The notes beneath the pieces were generated by a model. It did not search any database, was not told where the DNA came from, and saw only the letters and a list, made by a program, of their open reading frames with translations. DNA of 64,000 bases from an uncultured Chromatiaceae bacterium (lineage in GTDB: Bacteria > Pseudomonadota > Gammaproteobacteria > Enterobacterales > Alteromonadaceae). The translations under genes and the position numbers were made by a program. This document shows, in pieces, positions 42,413-51,573 of the stretch. How positions within the stretch are numbered: position 1 is the stretch's first letter; every line of letters starts with the position of its first letter. The DNA is taken from positions 1-64,000 of the forward strand of contig CALJUX010000082.1 in NCBI GenBank assembly GCA_937978655.1, written 5' to 3'.

Positions 42413-42825
42413 TGCAGCCACAAATTGAATTTATTCAAACTCAGACCCTAGTCTACTCGGACATCTGCCAAAGCCGCGACTGGCAACAAAAATACCGCTT
42501 GCTGATGCAGCTGGGTAAGGCACTGCCGCCATTGCCGGACACCTTAAAACGCGATGAATTACTGGTTGCCGGTTGCGAATCCGCTGCCTGGCTTTGTCAT
42601 CAGCGACAGGACGGCCGGCATTATTGGGGCTTTGACAGCGAGGCCCGCATCATTAAAGGCGTCATCGCAGTGCTGCTCAGCCAGCTGAATGGCCTTCAGT
42701 ACGAGGAATTACAGCGTCTTGATGTCGAAGCGCTATACCAGCAACTGGGGCTGGCCCAAGGCTTATCGCCGTCACGCAACAACGGCGTGGCGGCTGTCAT
42801 CAGACAAATCAAACAGGTGTTATGA
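42412..42825 (+). CDS. csdE: SufE-like sulfur acceptor CsdE
   Basis: The 137-residue protein accepts persulfide sulfur from CsdA. The acceptor cysteine lies in VAGCESAAWLCHQ, and the C-terminal LGLAQGLSPSRNNGVAAVI helix is typical of SufE/CsdE. Its ATG shares one base with the csdA stop (TGATG). Its end overlaps the convergent tcdA gene by 6 bases. Confidence 0.92.
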   Translation: MQPQIEFIQTQTLVYSDICQSRDWQQKYRLLMQLGKALPPLPDTLKRDELLVAGCESAAWLCHQRQDGRHYWGFDSEARIIKGVIAVLLSQLNGLQYEELQRLDVEALYQQLGLAQGLSPSRNNGVAAVIRQIKQVL

Positions 42826-43644
42826 GCCGACTGCTGGCTGCGTGTCGGCTTGTTGCTGCGCTTTTTCGGCGCGTTCAGCCAGTTTTTTCAGTACCTTTCC
42901 GGCCGCAACAAACGCAAAAGTCCCGGTCACCACAGTCACAGCACCAAAACCGCCGCTACAATCAAGGCGCATCGCGCCGTCACTGGCCTGTTTCGCCTGA
43001 CAAACACTACCATCGGGCTTGGGATAACGCAGCTGCTCGGTGGAGAACACCGCATCAATACCAAATTTACGTTTTGGCGTGCGGCTGTAGTTGTAGTCAC
43101 GGCGCAAATTATTGCGCACTTTAGCCAGCAGCGGGTCGTTAATGGTCTGACTTAAATCGGTCAGCTGCACCTGGGTTGGGTCCAGCTGGCCACCGGCGCC
43201 ACCAATAGTCACTAACGGGATTTTATTGCGTTTACAATGGGCGATGAGGCTGGTTTTCGCTTTGATCGAATCAATACAATCAACCACATAGCTAAACTCG
43301 GGCCGCATCAGAGTGAATAAATTATCTGCTGCGACGAAATCTTCTACCTGATGCACCACGCATTCCGGATTAATATCGCGAATACGCGCCGCCATCACCG
43401 CAACTTTGTCTTGTCCGACGGTGCTTTTTAACGCATGAATTTGCCGGTTGGTATTGCTGATACAGACATCGTCCAAATCAATCAATGTCAAACTGCCAAT
43501 GCCAGAACGCGCCAGCGCTTCAGCCACCCAGCTGCCGACACCACCAATACCGACGACACAGACATGGGCTTTGGCAAACGCTTCCAGTGCGACGGCACCA
43601 TACAACCGGCCAATACCGGCAAATCTTAATTGATAATCAGACAT
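42820..43644 (-). CDS. tcdA: tRNA threonylcarbamoyladenosine dehydratase
   Basis: TcdA (CsdL) cyclises t6A37 of ANN-reading tRNAs to ct6A using ATP. The 274-residue E1-like protein shows VVGIGGVGSWVAEALARSGIG, the LIDLDDVCISNTNRQIHAL nucleotide-binding loop, and a hydrophobic C-terminus. ATG 43644 gives the usual start MSDYQLRFAGIGRLYG; an open extension to 43692 is rejected. It is convergent with csdE, which with CsdA is its known partner, and overlaps the end of the upstream pseudouridine synthase gene. Confidence 0.93.
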   Translation of the reverse strand: MSDYQLRFAGIGRLYGAVALEAFAKAHVCVVGIGGVGSWVAEALARSGIGSLTLIDLDDVCISNTNRQIHALKSTVGQDKVAVMAARIRDINPECVVHQVEDFVAADNLFTLMRPEFSYVVDCIDSIKAKTSLIAHCKRNKIPLVTIGGAGGQLDPTQVQLTDLSQTINDPLLAKVRNNLRRDYNYSRTPKRKFGIDAVFSTEQLRYPKPDGSVCQAKQASDGAMRLDCSGGFGAVTVVTGTFAFVAAGKVLKKLAERAEKAQQQADTQPAVGS

Positions 43645-44431
43645 CATAAATCTCTTGCGCAGGAGGCGCTTCGACAGACGCATCCCTTTCATTTAGCTTC
43701 AGTTTTTGCGACTGTTGTTTTAGCTGTGGAAAAGCAAGCGTCCAGGGCTCTGCCCAGTCGGCCGCGATCTTCTGTTGCAGCGCTGCAGCCACAAACCAGC
43801 TCCCTTGCGTCGGCGGGCAAACAAACTGAAACGCTTGCCCTTGCCAGTCAAAGCGCAGCGCATAAGCGTGTAAATACACCCGATCGGCCGGCGCCCCCTG
43901 ATACAGCGCATCGCCGGCAATAGCAGCACCTTGTGATTTCAGCGCAACACGCAGCTGATGGGTTTTGCCACTGTAAGGCTTTAACAAAAACGCCCGGGCG
44001 CCTTGCGGTAAGCCGGTATTCGCGCCATCAAAACCTGCAGACAAGAAATAAGTCAGTGCCGGATCAGCCATGCTGGTACAAAGTTTATAAGCGCCACGAC
44101 GGGCTGGCTGCATATCGCCTTTCACCCAACCTTGTTTTTGCTTGGGTTTATCAAGCGACAATGCCAGATAATATTTATCGATTAAACGTTCGCTAAACAT
44201 TGCAGTAAAACGCGCCGCGGCCTGAGGCGATGTCGCGAGCAGTAACAAACCGGATGTGACTTTATCCAGCCGGTGCACCGCATAAAGTTTTTGTCCAAGC
44301 GCGTGTTCTACCGCGACCACCAGACCCGGACCGTCTTCAGAATGAAAACTTATACCAGCCATTTTTTCGACCAGCACAAAATCGGCGTGGCGATACACCA
44401 GATGAAAACTTTGGGTCACCGGAATCGACAT
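43637..44431 (-). CDS. RluA-family pseudouridine synthase
   Basis: The 264-residue enzyme belongs to the RluA/TruC group that converts uridine to pseudouridine in RNA. The catalytic motif is YAVHRLDKVTSGLLLLA, with the active-site aspartate in HRLD, and KPYSGKTHQLRVALKSQG is the second conserved block. No S4 domain is present. Its exact RNA target cannot be told. It starts 2 bases after the kdsB stop and ends within the first codons of tcdA, so it is part of a long minus-strand operon. Confidence 0.9.
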   Translation of the reverse strand: MSIPVTQSFHLVYRHADFVLVEKMAGISFHSEDGPGLVVAVEHALGQKLYAVHRLDKVTSGLLLLATSPQAAARFTAMFSERLIDKYYLALSLDKPKQKQGWVKGDMQPARRGAYKLCTSMADPALTYFLSAGFDGANTGLPQGARAFLLKPYSGKTHQLRVALKSQGAAIAGDALYQGAPADRVYLHAYALRFDWQGQAFQFVCPPTQGSWFVAAALQQKIAADWAEPWTLAFPQLKQQSQKLKLNERDASVEAPPAQEIYDV

Positions 44432-44433
44432 GC

Positions 44434-45189
44434 TTAAACGCCGGCCGCAAGCGCCACAGCGCGGGCTTTTTCTAAATCAGCCGGCGTATCCACGCCAAGT
44501 GCGGGGACTTCGAGCGCCGTATCGACATGGATGGCTTCGCCTTGCCACAGCACCCGCAGCTGCTCTAAACACTCAATCTGTTCCAGTTCGGACACCGGCC
44601 AGCGCACATAATCCTGAATAAAACCCGCGCGATAGGCATAAATGCCAATGTGGCGGCGATAGATGCGGCTGAACTCTGCGGTAAAAGTGCCATCACGGTC
44701 AAAAGGCACAGTGGCGCGGCTGAAATACAGCGCGTAACCGTCTTTGTCACAGACCACTTTCACTACATTGGGGTTATTCACATCGTCCTGATGCGCCAGC
44801 GGCACCGCAAGTGTAGCCATCCGCGCTTTGTGCTGATTTGCCAGATTCTGCGCAACCTGGGCAATAATGGCCGGCGGTATAAAGGGTTCATCGCCCTGCA
44901 CATTCACCACCACCTGCTGTGGCGTCAGGCCCAGCAGCTGCACCACTTCGGCCAGCCGCTCTGTACCGGAATTGTGCTGTGGTGAGGTCATCACCACTTC
45001 AGCGCCAAAGGCGGTCGCAGCAGCTTCAACCCGCGCATCGTCGGTGGCAATCACCACCCGACTGGCGCCGCTTAAACAGGCCTGCGCCCAGACCCGTTCA
45101 ATCATGGTTTTGCCGGCAATGTCGGCCAGCGGTTTACCGGGCAAGCGGCTACTGGCGTAACGCGCCGGGATCACCACTACGAACGCCAT
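44434..45189 (-). CDS. kdsB: CMP-KDO synthetase
   Basis: KdsB activates KDO with CTP for lipopolysaccharide inner-core synthesis. The 251-residue protein has the nucleotide-binding start VVIPARYASSRLPGKPL, the NVQGDEPFIPP motif that binds metal and sugar, and the C-terminal LEQIECLEQLRVL block. It overlaps the small Trm112-like gene by 13 bases and lies in the conserved msbA-lpxK-ycaR-kdsB order. Confidence 0.97.
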   Translation of the reverse strand: MAFVVVIPARYASSRLPGKPLADIAGKTMIERVWAQACLSGASRVVIATDDARVEAAATAFGAEVVMTSPQHNSGTERLAEVVQLLGLTPQQVVVNVQGDEPFIPPAIIAQVAQNLANQHKARMATLAVPLAHQDDVNNPNVVKVVCDKDGYALYFSRATVPFDRDGTFTAEFSRIYRRHIGIYAYRAGFIQDYVRWPVSELEQIECLEQLRVLWQGEAIHVDTALEVPALGVDTPADLEKARAVALAAGV

Positions 45190-45374
45190 TGTTCGGCCTC
45201 ATCTGCACTCAGTTCGGTTGATTCAGTCGCCAGCAGCACTGGAATATCCTGCTTCACCGGATATGCCAGCCGGTCAAAAGTACAAATCAGCCGTTGCTGT
45301 TCTTTATCCAGCTTCAGGCGGCCTTTACACAAAGGACAGGCGATGATGTCCAGCAACGCAATATTAAATGCCAT
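45177..45374 (-). CDS. ycaR: YcaR/Trm112-like small protein
   Basis: The 65-residue protein has the Trm112 signature LLDIIACPLCKGRL with a CxxC pair and the LICTFDRLAYPVKQDIPVLL strand region. Members are small stabilising partners of methyltransferases in archaea and eukaryotes; the bacterial role beside kdsB is not clear. The second cysteine pair of zinc-binding members is incomplete. It overlaps kdsB and follows lpxK. Confidence 0.9.
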   Translation of the reverse strand: MAFNIALLDIIACPLCKGRLKLDKEQQRLICTFDRLAYPVKQDIPVLLATESTELSADEAEQWRS

Positions 45375-45407
45375 CAGAACTCCCCATGGCAGCTTATCGC
45401 TGCCGGA

Positions 45408-46418
45408 TTAATGCGTCTTGCGCAGACGCTCAAGAATAAAATTTTCCACATCTGCCGGCAGCACGGCCTGCACCGGCAGATAAAACCAGCCGGATTTGGC
45501 AAATGACTGACACTTCACCGCGTCTTTTTCCGTCATCAGCAGCGGCGTTGGCATGGTTGCCAGATCAGCTGCGGTAAACGGATGATGGTCGGCAAACCAC
45601 ACCGTACCTGCGACCTGGAAGCCAAAGTTTTGCACAGTAGTGGCAAAGCGGCCTGGATTGCCAATGCCGCTGACTAACTGCAGCGGCAACGCGCGGTCTA
45701 AAGTCGCTTCGCCACGAACTAATGGTACCGGCTCACCCGGCTGCAGGTAGAAACTGCCGTTCACAGTGCCCGCCAGACGCCAGTCTTTTGGCAGGACTGG
45801 CTGCGGCAGCCCTTGGCTCAGCCCACCATTTGTTAACACGATCTCCGCCTGTGCCAGGCGCCAGCGCCCTTCTCGTAGTGGCCCGGCCGGCAACAACAAC
45901 CCATTACCAAGACCACGACTGGCGTCAATCAGCACAATTTCGAGGTCACGTTTCAGCGCATAATGCTGCAGGCCATCGTCGCAGATGATGATGTCGCAAT
46001 CCGTAGTGGCCAGTAAAAACTCGCCGCCTTGCACCCGATCCGGGTAAATCACTACCGGACAACCAGAGCGCTGTGCCAGTAACACCGGTTCGTCACCACA
46101 CTCGGCTGGACTGTCGTCAGGCTTTACCAGCCGCGGCGCCAACAACTTCACGCCATACCCCCGGCTGATAATGCCGGGCCGCCAGCCGTGCGCCTGTAAT
46201 AACTCACACAAGCGCAGCGTGACCGGCGTTTTACCGGTGCCGCCGACACTGATATTACCAACCACCACCACCGGCACGCGTAAGCGCTGCTGTGCTTTTA
46301 AGCCCAACCGAAACGCCAGCCGGCGCGCCATACTGAGCAGCGCAAACAATCCGCTCAGCGGCAATAACAGCCAGCTCCAGCCAAATTTCTGATACCAGCT
46401 GCGCTCTAAAGCGTTCAA
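45408..46418 (-). CDS. lpxK: Tetraacyldisaccharide 4'-kinase
   Basis: LpxK phosphorylates the 4' position of the lipid A precursor at the inner membrane. The 336-residue protein has an N-terminal membrane helix, the P-loop GNISVGGTGKTPV, and the IICDDGLQHYAL motif of the active site. The start is a TTG that overlaps the msbA stop (TTGA). The N-terminal helix aligned to E. coli LpxK requires this start, since the next ATG would remove it. Confidence 0.95.
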   Translation of the reverse strand: MNALERSWYQKFGWSWLLLPLSGLFALLSMARRLAFRLGLKAQQRLRVPVVVVGNISVGGTGKTPVTLRLCELLQAHGWRPGIISRGYGVKLLAPRLVKPDDSPAECGDEPVLLAQRSGCPVVIYPDRVQGGEFLLATTDCDIIICDDGLQHYALKRDLEIVLIDASRGLGNGLLLPAGPLREGRWRLAQAEIVLTNGGLSQGLPQPVLPKDWRLAGTVNGSFYLQPGEPVPLVRGEATLDRALPLQLVSGIGNPGRFATTVQNFGFQVAGTVWFADHHPFTAADLATMPTPLLMTEKDAVKCQSFAKSGWFYLPVQAVLPADVENFILERLRKTH

Positions 46419-48166
46419 ACACTGTCCCCAAACTGCATTTTATACAAACTGGCGTAATAGCCGTTTTGTGCCAGCAGGCTTTGGTGGGTACCGCGTTCGA
46501 CAATGCGGCCCTGATCCATCACCAGGATTAAATCGGCATTTTCAATGGTCGACAGCCGGTGGGCAATGACGATATTGGTACGGTTTTTCAGCAGCTCATC
46601 TAAAGCGCCCTGGATTTTACGCTCAGACTCTGTATCCAGTGCCGAAGTAGCTTCATCCAGCACCAGCAGCGGCGCCTGACGCAGCAAGGCGCGGGCAATG
46701 GCAATGCGCTGCCGCTGACCGCCAGATAAGGTCACACCATTTTCGCCAATTTCAGTATCAAGCCCTTGCGGCAACTGGCTGGCAAATTCCATTACATGGG
46801 CTTTTTCCGCCACCATTTCCAGCTGCGCGCGGCTTAATTCACCGGCAAAACCATAAGCGATATTGTTGGCGATGCTGTCGTTAAACAGCACCACTTGCTG
46901 CGACACGACGGCGATTTGTTGGCGCAAGCTGGCTAAAGTGCAGTCACGAATATTGATGCCGTCGATTAAAATCTCGCCGTCTTCCACTTCATAAAACCGT
47001 GGCAACAAACTGGAAATGGTGGTTTTGCCACTGCCGGAGCGGCCGACCAAAGCGACGGTCTGACCGGCTTTGACGCTGAAATTAATATCCAGCAGTACTT
47101 GTTTTTCATGGCCTGGGTAACGGAAATTCAGACCTTTGACGTCGATATTGCCCGCCACCTGTGTTAACTGCACAGTGCCGGTGTCCTGTTCCGGTGTTTC
47201 ATCCAGCACTTTAAATACCGCCGCGGCAGCGGCCATGCCTTTTTGAAAATCACTGTTCACCGTAGTCAGTTGCTTTAACGGTTTTAATAACAACATCATA
47301 GAAGTCAGGATGGCGGTAAATTTACCCGGCGTCAGCGTTTCCAGCATGTCCGGGAAACTGGCCAGATAAATGACAAAAGCCAGTGCACAGGAGGCAATGG
47401 TCTGGATCAGCGACACGCTGATGGCGCGGGTAGATTCCAGTTTGACGTCTAAATGCCGGTTGCGGTTATTGATATCGCTGAAGCGCTGGTCCTCAATGGC
47501 CTGACCGCCAAAAGACAAAATCACTTTGTGGCCGTTCAGCATCTGTTCGGCACTGGAAGTGACATCCCCCATCGCCCCTTGCATCCGGTTACTGATTTGG
47601 CGAAAACGTTTCGACACTTGTGACACAATCACTGCAATTAATGGCGCAATTAGCAGGAAAATGGCGGATAACTGCCAGCTTTTGCTGAACATCACCACCA
47701 ACAAGCCCAGCACAAAAGCACCTTCGTGGATAAGCACCACTAGCGCTTTACTGGAGGCCTGCTTGATTTGCTCGGCGTCATAGGTGATTTTGGAGATAAG
47801 TTCACCGGTGGAGTGTTTGTCATGAAAGCTGACCGGCAAGCGCATCAGGTGGCGAAACAGCTGCTGGCGTAAGTCTTTGACAATATGGGTGCCAGCCCAG
47901 CTCAGGCAATAACTGGATATAAAGTTAAACACACCACGCAGCGCGAACAGCAATACCACCACAATCGGCGCCCAGAAAAAATAGTTCTGGTCTTTTTCGG
48001 TGATACCGCGGTCGATAAAGGTTTCAAACTCATTGATAAAATACACATCGATCAGTGCGTAACCGATCATGCCAAGGATGGCGAAGACAAAACCGCCGCG
48101 ATACGGTTTGGAGTAGCGCATCAGCCGCCGGAAGGTCGGCACTGAGCCCTGTTGCTGAACTGTCAA
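46415..48166 (-). CDS. msbA: Lipid A/LPS flippase ATPase MsbA
   Basis: MsbA flips core-lipid A across the inner membrane. The 583-residue half-transporter has six N-terminal membrane helices and an ABC domain with Walker A GRSGSGKTTI, signature LSGGQRQRIAIARALL, Walker B LLVLDEATSALD and the switch histidine in IVIAHRLST. The start is a TTG (48166) with AGGA 9 bases upstream; the first internal ATG would cut the amphipathic N-terminus. It overlaps lpxK by 4 bases. Confidence 0.96.
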   Translation of the reverse strand: MTVQQQGSVPTFRRLMRYSKPYRGGFVFAILGMIGYALIDVYFINEFETFIDRGITEKDQNYFFWAPIVVVLLFALRGVFNFISSYCLSWAGTHIVKDLRQQLFRHLMRLPVSFHDKHSTGELISKITYDAEQIKQASSKALVVLIHEGAFVLGLLVVMFSKSWQLSAIFLLIAPLIAVIVSQVSKRFRQISNRMQGAMGDVTSSAEQMLNGHKVILSFGGQAIEDQRFSDINNRNRHLDVKLESTRAISVSLIQTIASCALAFVIYLASFPDMLETLTPGKFTAILTSMMLLLKPLKQLTTVNSDFQKGMAAAAAVFKVLDETPEQDTGTVQLTQVAGNIDVKGLNFRYPGHEKQVLLDINFSVKAGQTVALVGRSGSGKTTISSLLPRFYEVEDGEILIDGINIRDCTLASLRQQIAVVSQQVVLFNDSIANNIAYGFAGELSRAQLEMVAEKAHVMEFASQLPQGLDTEIGENGVTLSGGQRQRIAIARALLRQAPLLVLDEATSALDTESERKIQGALDELLKNRTNIVIAHRLSTIENADLILVMDQGRIVERGTHQSLLAQNGYYASLYKMQFGDSV

Positions 48167-48201
48167 AATTGCTTTCCTGTCAAAGACAAAACCTGGGCAT
48201 T

Positions 48202-50481
48202 CTACTCGTTTGCCGGCACAGTTTCAGCACCAGCGACGGAATTTTCCAGCCAGGGCGCGAAAGAGCGTGGCCGGTAGCGCTGATAATTGAGCGGCTGTGC
48301 AGCGAGATCCAGCCGGATAGCGCCGGCCGTGGCAGTATTCAGCAATGGAATTTGCAGCAGTCTGAGCCGCGCCTGCGTGGCCACTGCCGGGTGACCAAAC
48401 TGGTTCTGATAACCACTGCTGACTATTGCCAGACGCGGTTGCAGCGCCTGCAAAAAAGCCAGACTGCTGGCGCTTTGACTGCCATGATGACCCAGCACTA
48501 ATACATCGATGGGTGTCTTCAGCTGTGCCGCCAGCATCATCTCGCGCCGGCCCAAATCACCGGGTAATAACAGCCGGTAGCGGCCAGTATCAATCAGCAC
48601 CGCACAGGAATCTTCATTGGCCGGTTCGGCCTGATAGGGCCCGACCCGGAACATCTGGAGCCGGACGCCGCGCCAGTGCAAAGGTCCGTCCAGACAGTGA
48701 AATCGTGGCGCCAGCCGGCGGATGTCGCTGACCAGCTGCGCTGCCGGATACAGCTGTCGCAGCGCCGGCCAGTCGCCGCTGTGGTCACTGTCATCGTGGC
48801 TGACAACCACATAATCAAGCTGTCGAATACCTTGATAACGCAAAAAAGGCAGCAGCACCTGACGGGTGGCACTGACCGGACCAAACGCCGGGCCCAGATC
48901 AATCACCACCGCTGCGTCGCCATGCTGTAACACAGCCGCACTGCCCTGACCAACATCCAGTACATGCAGCTGCAACCGTGGCGCCGTGGCAGAACTGACA
49001 GTTGCCAGCCACAACAGCGGCGCCAGCATCAGCACGGCCGCGAATTGCCAGCGCCCCCGACAGCACCACAACATACAAAGCACCGGCAACAGCAGCGCTG
49101 ACCACTGCCATGGCAACGCCGGCAGGCTCCACCAGCCATCAGTACCGGCGGCCCAGTCCAGCAGCTGCAACAGTGGCTGGTACAGTCTGTCCAGCAGTTG
49201 CCAGCACCAGGGCGCAACAGCAAAACCGCTGCAAAGCCAGCCAAACAGCAGTAATAACAACGGAATACCCAGCAGGGTCATCAGTGGTAACACCAATAAA
49301 TTCAGCCACAGGGCAAAAGGTGCGATCCCCTGAAAAAACAGCAAGCCGATTGGCAGCAATAACAAGCTGAACCCACACTGGAAGCGCACAAATCGCAGCA
49401 CCAGCGCGCGCAGGCCGGGCTGTTGCGGCAACTGCCACTCCTGCAACGCCAGCACGGCAAGCGCCGCCGCCGATAACCAAAAACTGAAACTCAACAGCCA
49501 AAACGGCCATACCAGCAACAGGCAGGCACTGACCAGCCAGCTGAATTGCCACCAAGCCGTACGGTGAGACAACAAACGCAGCAACACCACCACAGATAAG
49601 GTCAGCACGGCCCGCACTGTGGGGATGGCAAAACCCGCGAGTGCGGCATAAGCCCAGGCAGCGGCAAGTGCCAGGCTCCACAGCCACAGACGTCGCCAGG
49701 GTTCGCCAAAGCCATACAGGGCCAATGCCGGCTTCAGTAACAGACACAAACCAAACAACAAAGCGATGTGCATACCGGAGATCGACAACAGATGGGCCAG
49801 ACCGGCATGTTGGACACCTTGCCACAGCTCGGCTGAAAACGGCCGTTCGCCGATAGTCAGCGCCAGCCACAAGGGATAGGCGGCAAAATTCCGGCAACAC
49901 CGGGCAAACTGATCGGCCAGCTGCTGGCGAAACGACGGCTGCCCGGCCAACAAACGGGCACCGGCAACGGACTGCACTGTCGCCACCGCCAGAATGCCGT
50001 CAACCAGCGCGTTGGCCTCCCGCCACGGACTGCCGGGATTGGCCAGCCCCCGTACCGGTTTTATCCGCACCGCCAACTGCCAGTACTGGCCCGCTTTGGG
50101 CGTGGGCAGCACCTCGCCGGGCGCAGCGTACCAACGAACTTCAAGCCGGTGGCCGGCAGCGGTTTGCACTTTTTCTGCGCACTTGTCACTGAGCTGCAAG
50201 ATAAAACGGCTACTTTCGACAAATTGACGCGGCAGACTGACCACTTGTCCGCAAACTTCTGTGCTATGCTCGGCCACAATCTGTTGTACCGCTTGTTGCT
50301 GCCACGACCATTGCAACGACAGACTCAACAGATACGCAAGTACACCGCAGACAAATGCGGTATGCCGCCAGCACCACAGTGCGGCGCAAAGCATAAGGGC
50401 CAGCGGGAAGACCGGCGGTAATTGCTCCAGCCACAACGCCAACATCGCCGCGGCCAGCACACCAAAGCTAAAACGTTCCAT
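48202..50481 (-). CDS. comEC: ComEC/Rec2 DNA uptake channel
   Basis: ComEC carries single-stranded transforming DNA across the inner membrane. The 759-residue protein has an N-terminal DUF4131 region, a central Competence domain with many membrane helices and the motif LLSISGMHIALLFGL, and a C-terminal metallo-beta-lactamase domain with HVLDVGQGSAAVL, VSHDDSDHSGDW and LGHHGSQSA, all metal ligands intact. It is upstream of msbA, as ycaI is in E. coli. Natural competence would also need pili and ComEA, not seen here. Confidence 0.94.
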   Translation of the reverse strand: MERFSFGVLAAAMLALWLEQLPPVFPLALMLCAALWCWRHTAFVCGVLAYLLSLSLQWSWQQQAVQQIVAEHSTEVCGQVVSLPRQFVESSRFILQLSDKCAEKVQTAAGHRLEVRWYAAPGEVLPTPKAGQYWQLAVRIKPVRGLANPGSPWREANALVDGILAVATVQSVAGARLLAGQPSFRQQLADQFARCCRNFAAYPLWLALTIGERPFSAELWQGVQHAGLAHLLSISGMHIALLFGLCLLLKPALALYGFGEPWRRLWLWSLALAAAWAYAALAGFAIPTVRAVLTLSVVVLLRLLSHRTAWWQFSWLVSACLLLVWPFWLLSFSFWLSAAALAVLALQEWQLPQQPGLRALVLRFVRFQCGFSLLLLPIGLLFFQGIAPFALWLNLLVLPLMTLLGIPLLLLLFGWLCSGFAVAPWCWQLLDRLYQPLLQLLDWAAGTDGWWSLPALPWQWSALLLPVLCMLWCCRGRWQFAAVLMLAPLLWLATVSSATAPRLQLHVLDVGQGSAAVLQHGDAAVVIDLGPAFGPVSATRQVLLPFLRYQGIRQLDYVVVSHDDSDHSGDWPALRQLYPAAQLVSDIRRLAPRFHCLDGPLHWRGVRLQMFRVGPYQAEPANEDSCAVLIDTGRYRLLLPGDLGRREMMLAAQLKTPIDVLVLGHHGSQSASSLAFLQALQPRLAIVSSGYQNQFGHPAVATQARLRLLQIPLLNTATAGAIRLDLAAQPLNYQRYRPRSFAPWLENSVAGAETVPANE

Positions 50482-50506
50482 GTTTCAATTTGGTTAATGA
50501 GTTGTA

Positions 50507-51031
50507 ATGGCTAAGAACTTTATTAAAAAATACCTGCCAGATCCAGATTTGATCCGACATCACAAATCGATGCAGATCTTTGGCAAATTCCTGCATGATG
50601 GCAATTTATGGCATCTGCACCGCCGCTCCGCCCGCGGGGCTTTTGCCGCCGGATTATTCGCGGCTTTAATGCCAATGCCCGGCCAGACTGTGCTGGCCGC
50701 GGCGCTCGCCATCATTTTTCGCTGTAATATCCCGATCGCCGTCGCATTATGCTGGCTGACCAACCCTTTCACCATGGCACCAATTTTTTACATTTGCTAC
50801 AACATTGGGACCTGGGTATTAGGCATGCCGCCACTGAATGTCGAATTTCACGCCACTTTTGAATGGCTGATCGCCAGTATTGATTCGGTCGGTAAACCCT
50901 TTTTGGTCGGCAGCCTGATCTTCGCCGCGATGGTCTCGACCGCCGCCTGGTTTTTAATCGACTGGTGTTGGATCATCGCGGTACGCCGGGCCTGGCGTAA
51001 AAGAGCCGAACGCCACAAACCCGCGGTTTAA
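50507..51031 (+). CDS. DUF2062 membrane protein, copy 1
   Basis: The 174-residue protein belongs to DUF2062, a family of small membrane proteins of unknown function. It has about three hydrophobic segments: AAGLFAALMPMPGQTVLAAALAIIF, NPFTMAPIFYICYNIG and a C-terminal helix before a basic tail. It is divergent from comEC across only 25 bases, and a paralogue follows 8 bases downstream. Confidence 0.85.
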   Translation: MAKNFIKKYLPDPDLIRHHKSMQIFGKFLHDGNLWHLHRRSARGAFAAGLFAALMPMPGQTVLAAALAIIFRCNIPIAVALCWLTNPFTMAPIFYICYNIGTWVLGMPPLNVEFHATFEWLIASIDSVGKPFLVGSLIFAAMVSTAAWFLIDWCWIIAVRRAWRKRAERHKPAV

Positions 51032-51039
51032 TCCCGCCA

Positions 51040-51570
51040 ATGAAAGCAAAACCCGTTTCCCGCCGCTTCTGGCAACTGCCTGACGCACAGACGCTGCGTC
51101 AGCAAGCCTGGTTACAGAAATTTGGCCCTAAGTTAAATGCGCCGGCGTTATGGCGCTTACGGCGCCGTTCATTGCAGCGTGCCTGCGTGGTTGGGTTATT
51201 TTGTGCCTGGTTGCCATTACCCATTCAGATGCTGCTGGCAGCTGCGCTCGCTATTCGTTTTCAGGCGCATCTGCCACTGGCGCTTGGCCTGGTCTGGCTG
51301 AATAATCCGCTGACTTTACCGCTATTAATTGTGGCGGGATATCAGGCAGGCGTTGGGGTCTTGCAAATGCCGGCGCAGGATTTTGTGTTTGAAGCCAGCT
51401 GGCAATGGCTGGCGGCGTCGTTGCATCAGGTGGGTGTCCCGCTGCTGACCGGCTCTGTGGTATTAGGCCTGTTGTCAGCGCTGCTGAGCTGGCCACTGTC
51501 GGCGCGGATTTGGCACTTTCATTTGCGCCAGCGCCGCGCCAAAGCCCGCGAACTTCGGCAAAGCCGTTAG
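51040..51570 (+). CDS. DUF2062 membrane protein, copy 2
   Basis: The 176-residue protein is a diverged paralogue of the preceding gene, with the same order of motifs: LWRLRRRSLQRACVVGLFCAWLPLPIQMLLAAALAI, here split in two blocks, then NNPLTLPLLIVAGYQAG, and a C-terminal helix with a basic tail. The two may act as a heteromer. Function is unknown. It ends 3 bases before the convergent lolE stop. Confidence 0.82.
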   Translation: MKAKPVSRRFWQLPDAQTLRQQAWLQKFGPKLNAPALWRLRRRSLQRACVVGLFCAWLPLPIQMLLAAALAIRFQAHLPLALGLVWLNNPLTLPLLIVAGYQAGVGVLQMPAQDFVFEASWQWLAASLHQVGVPLLTGSVVLGLLSALLSWPLSARIWHFHLRQRRAKARELRQSR

Positions 51571-51573
51571 CGT

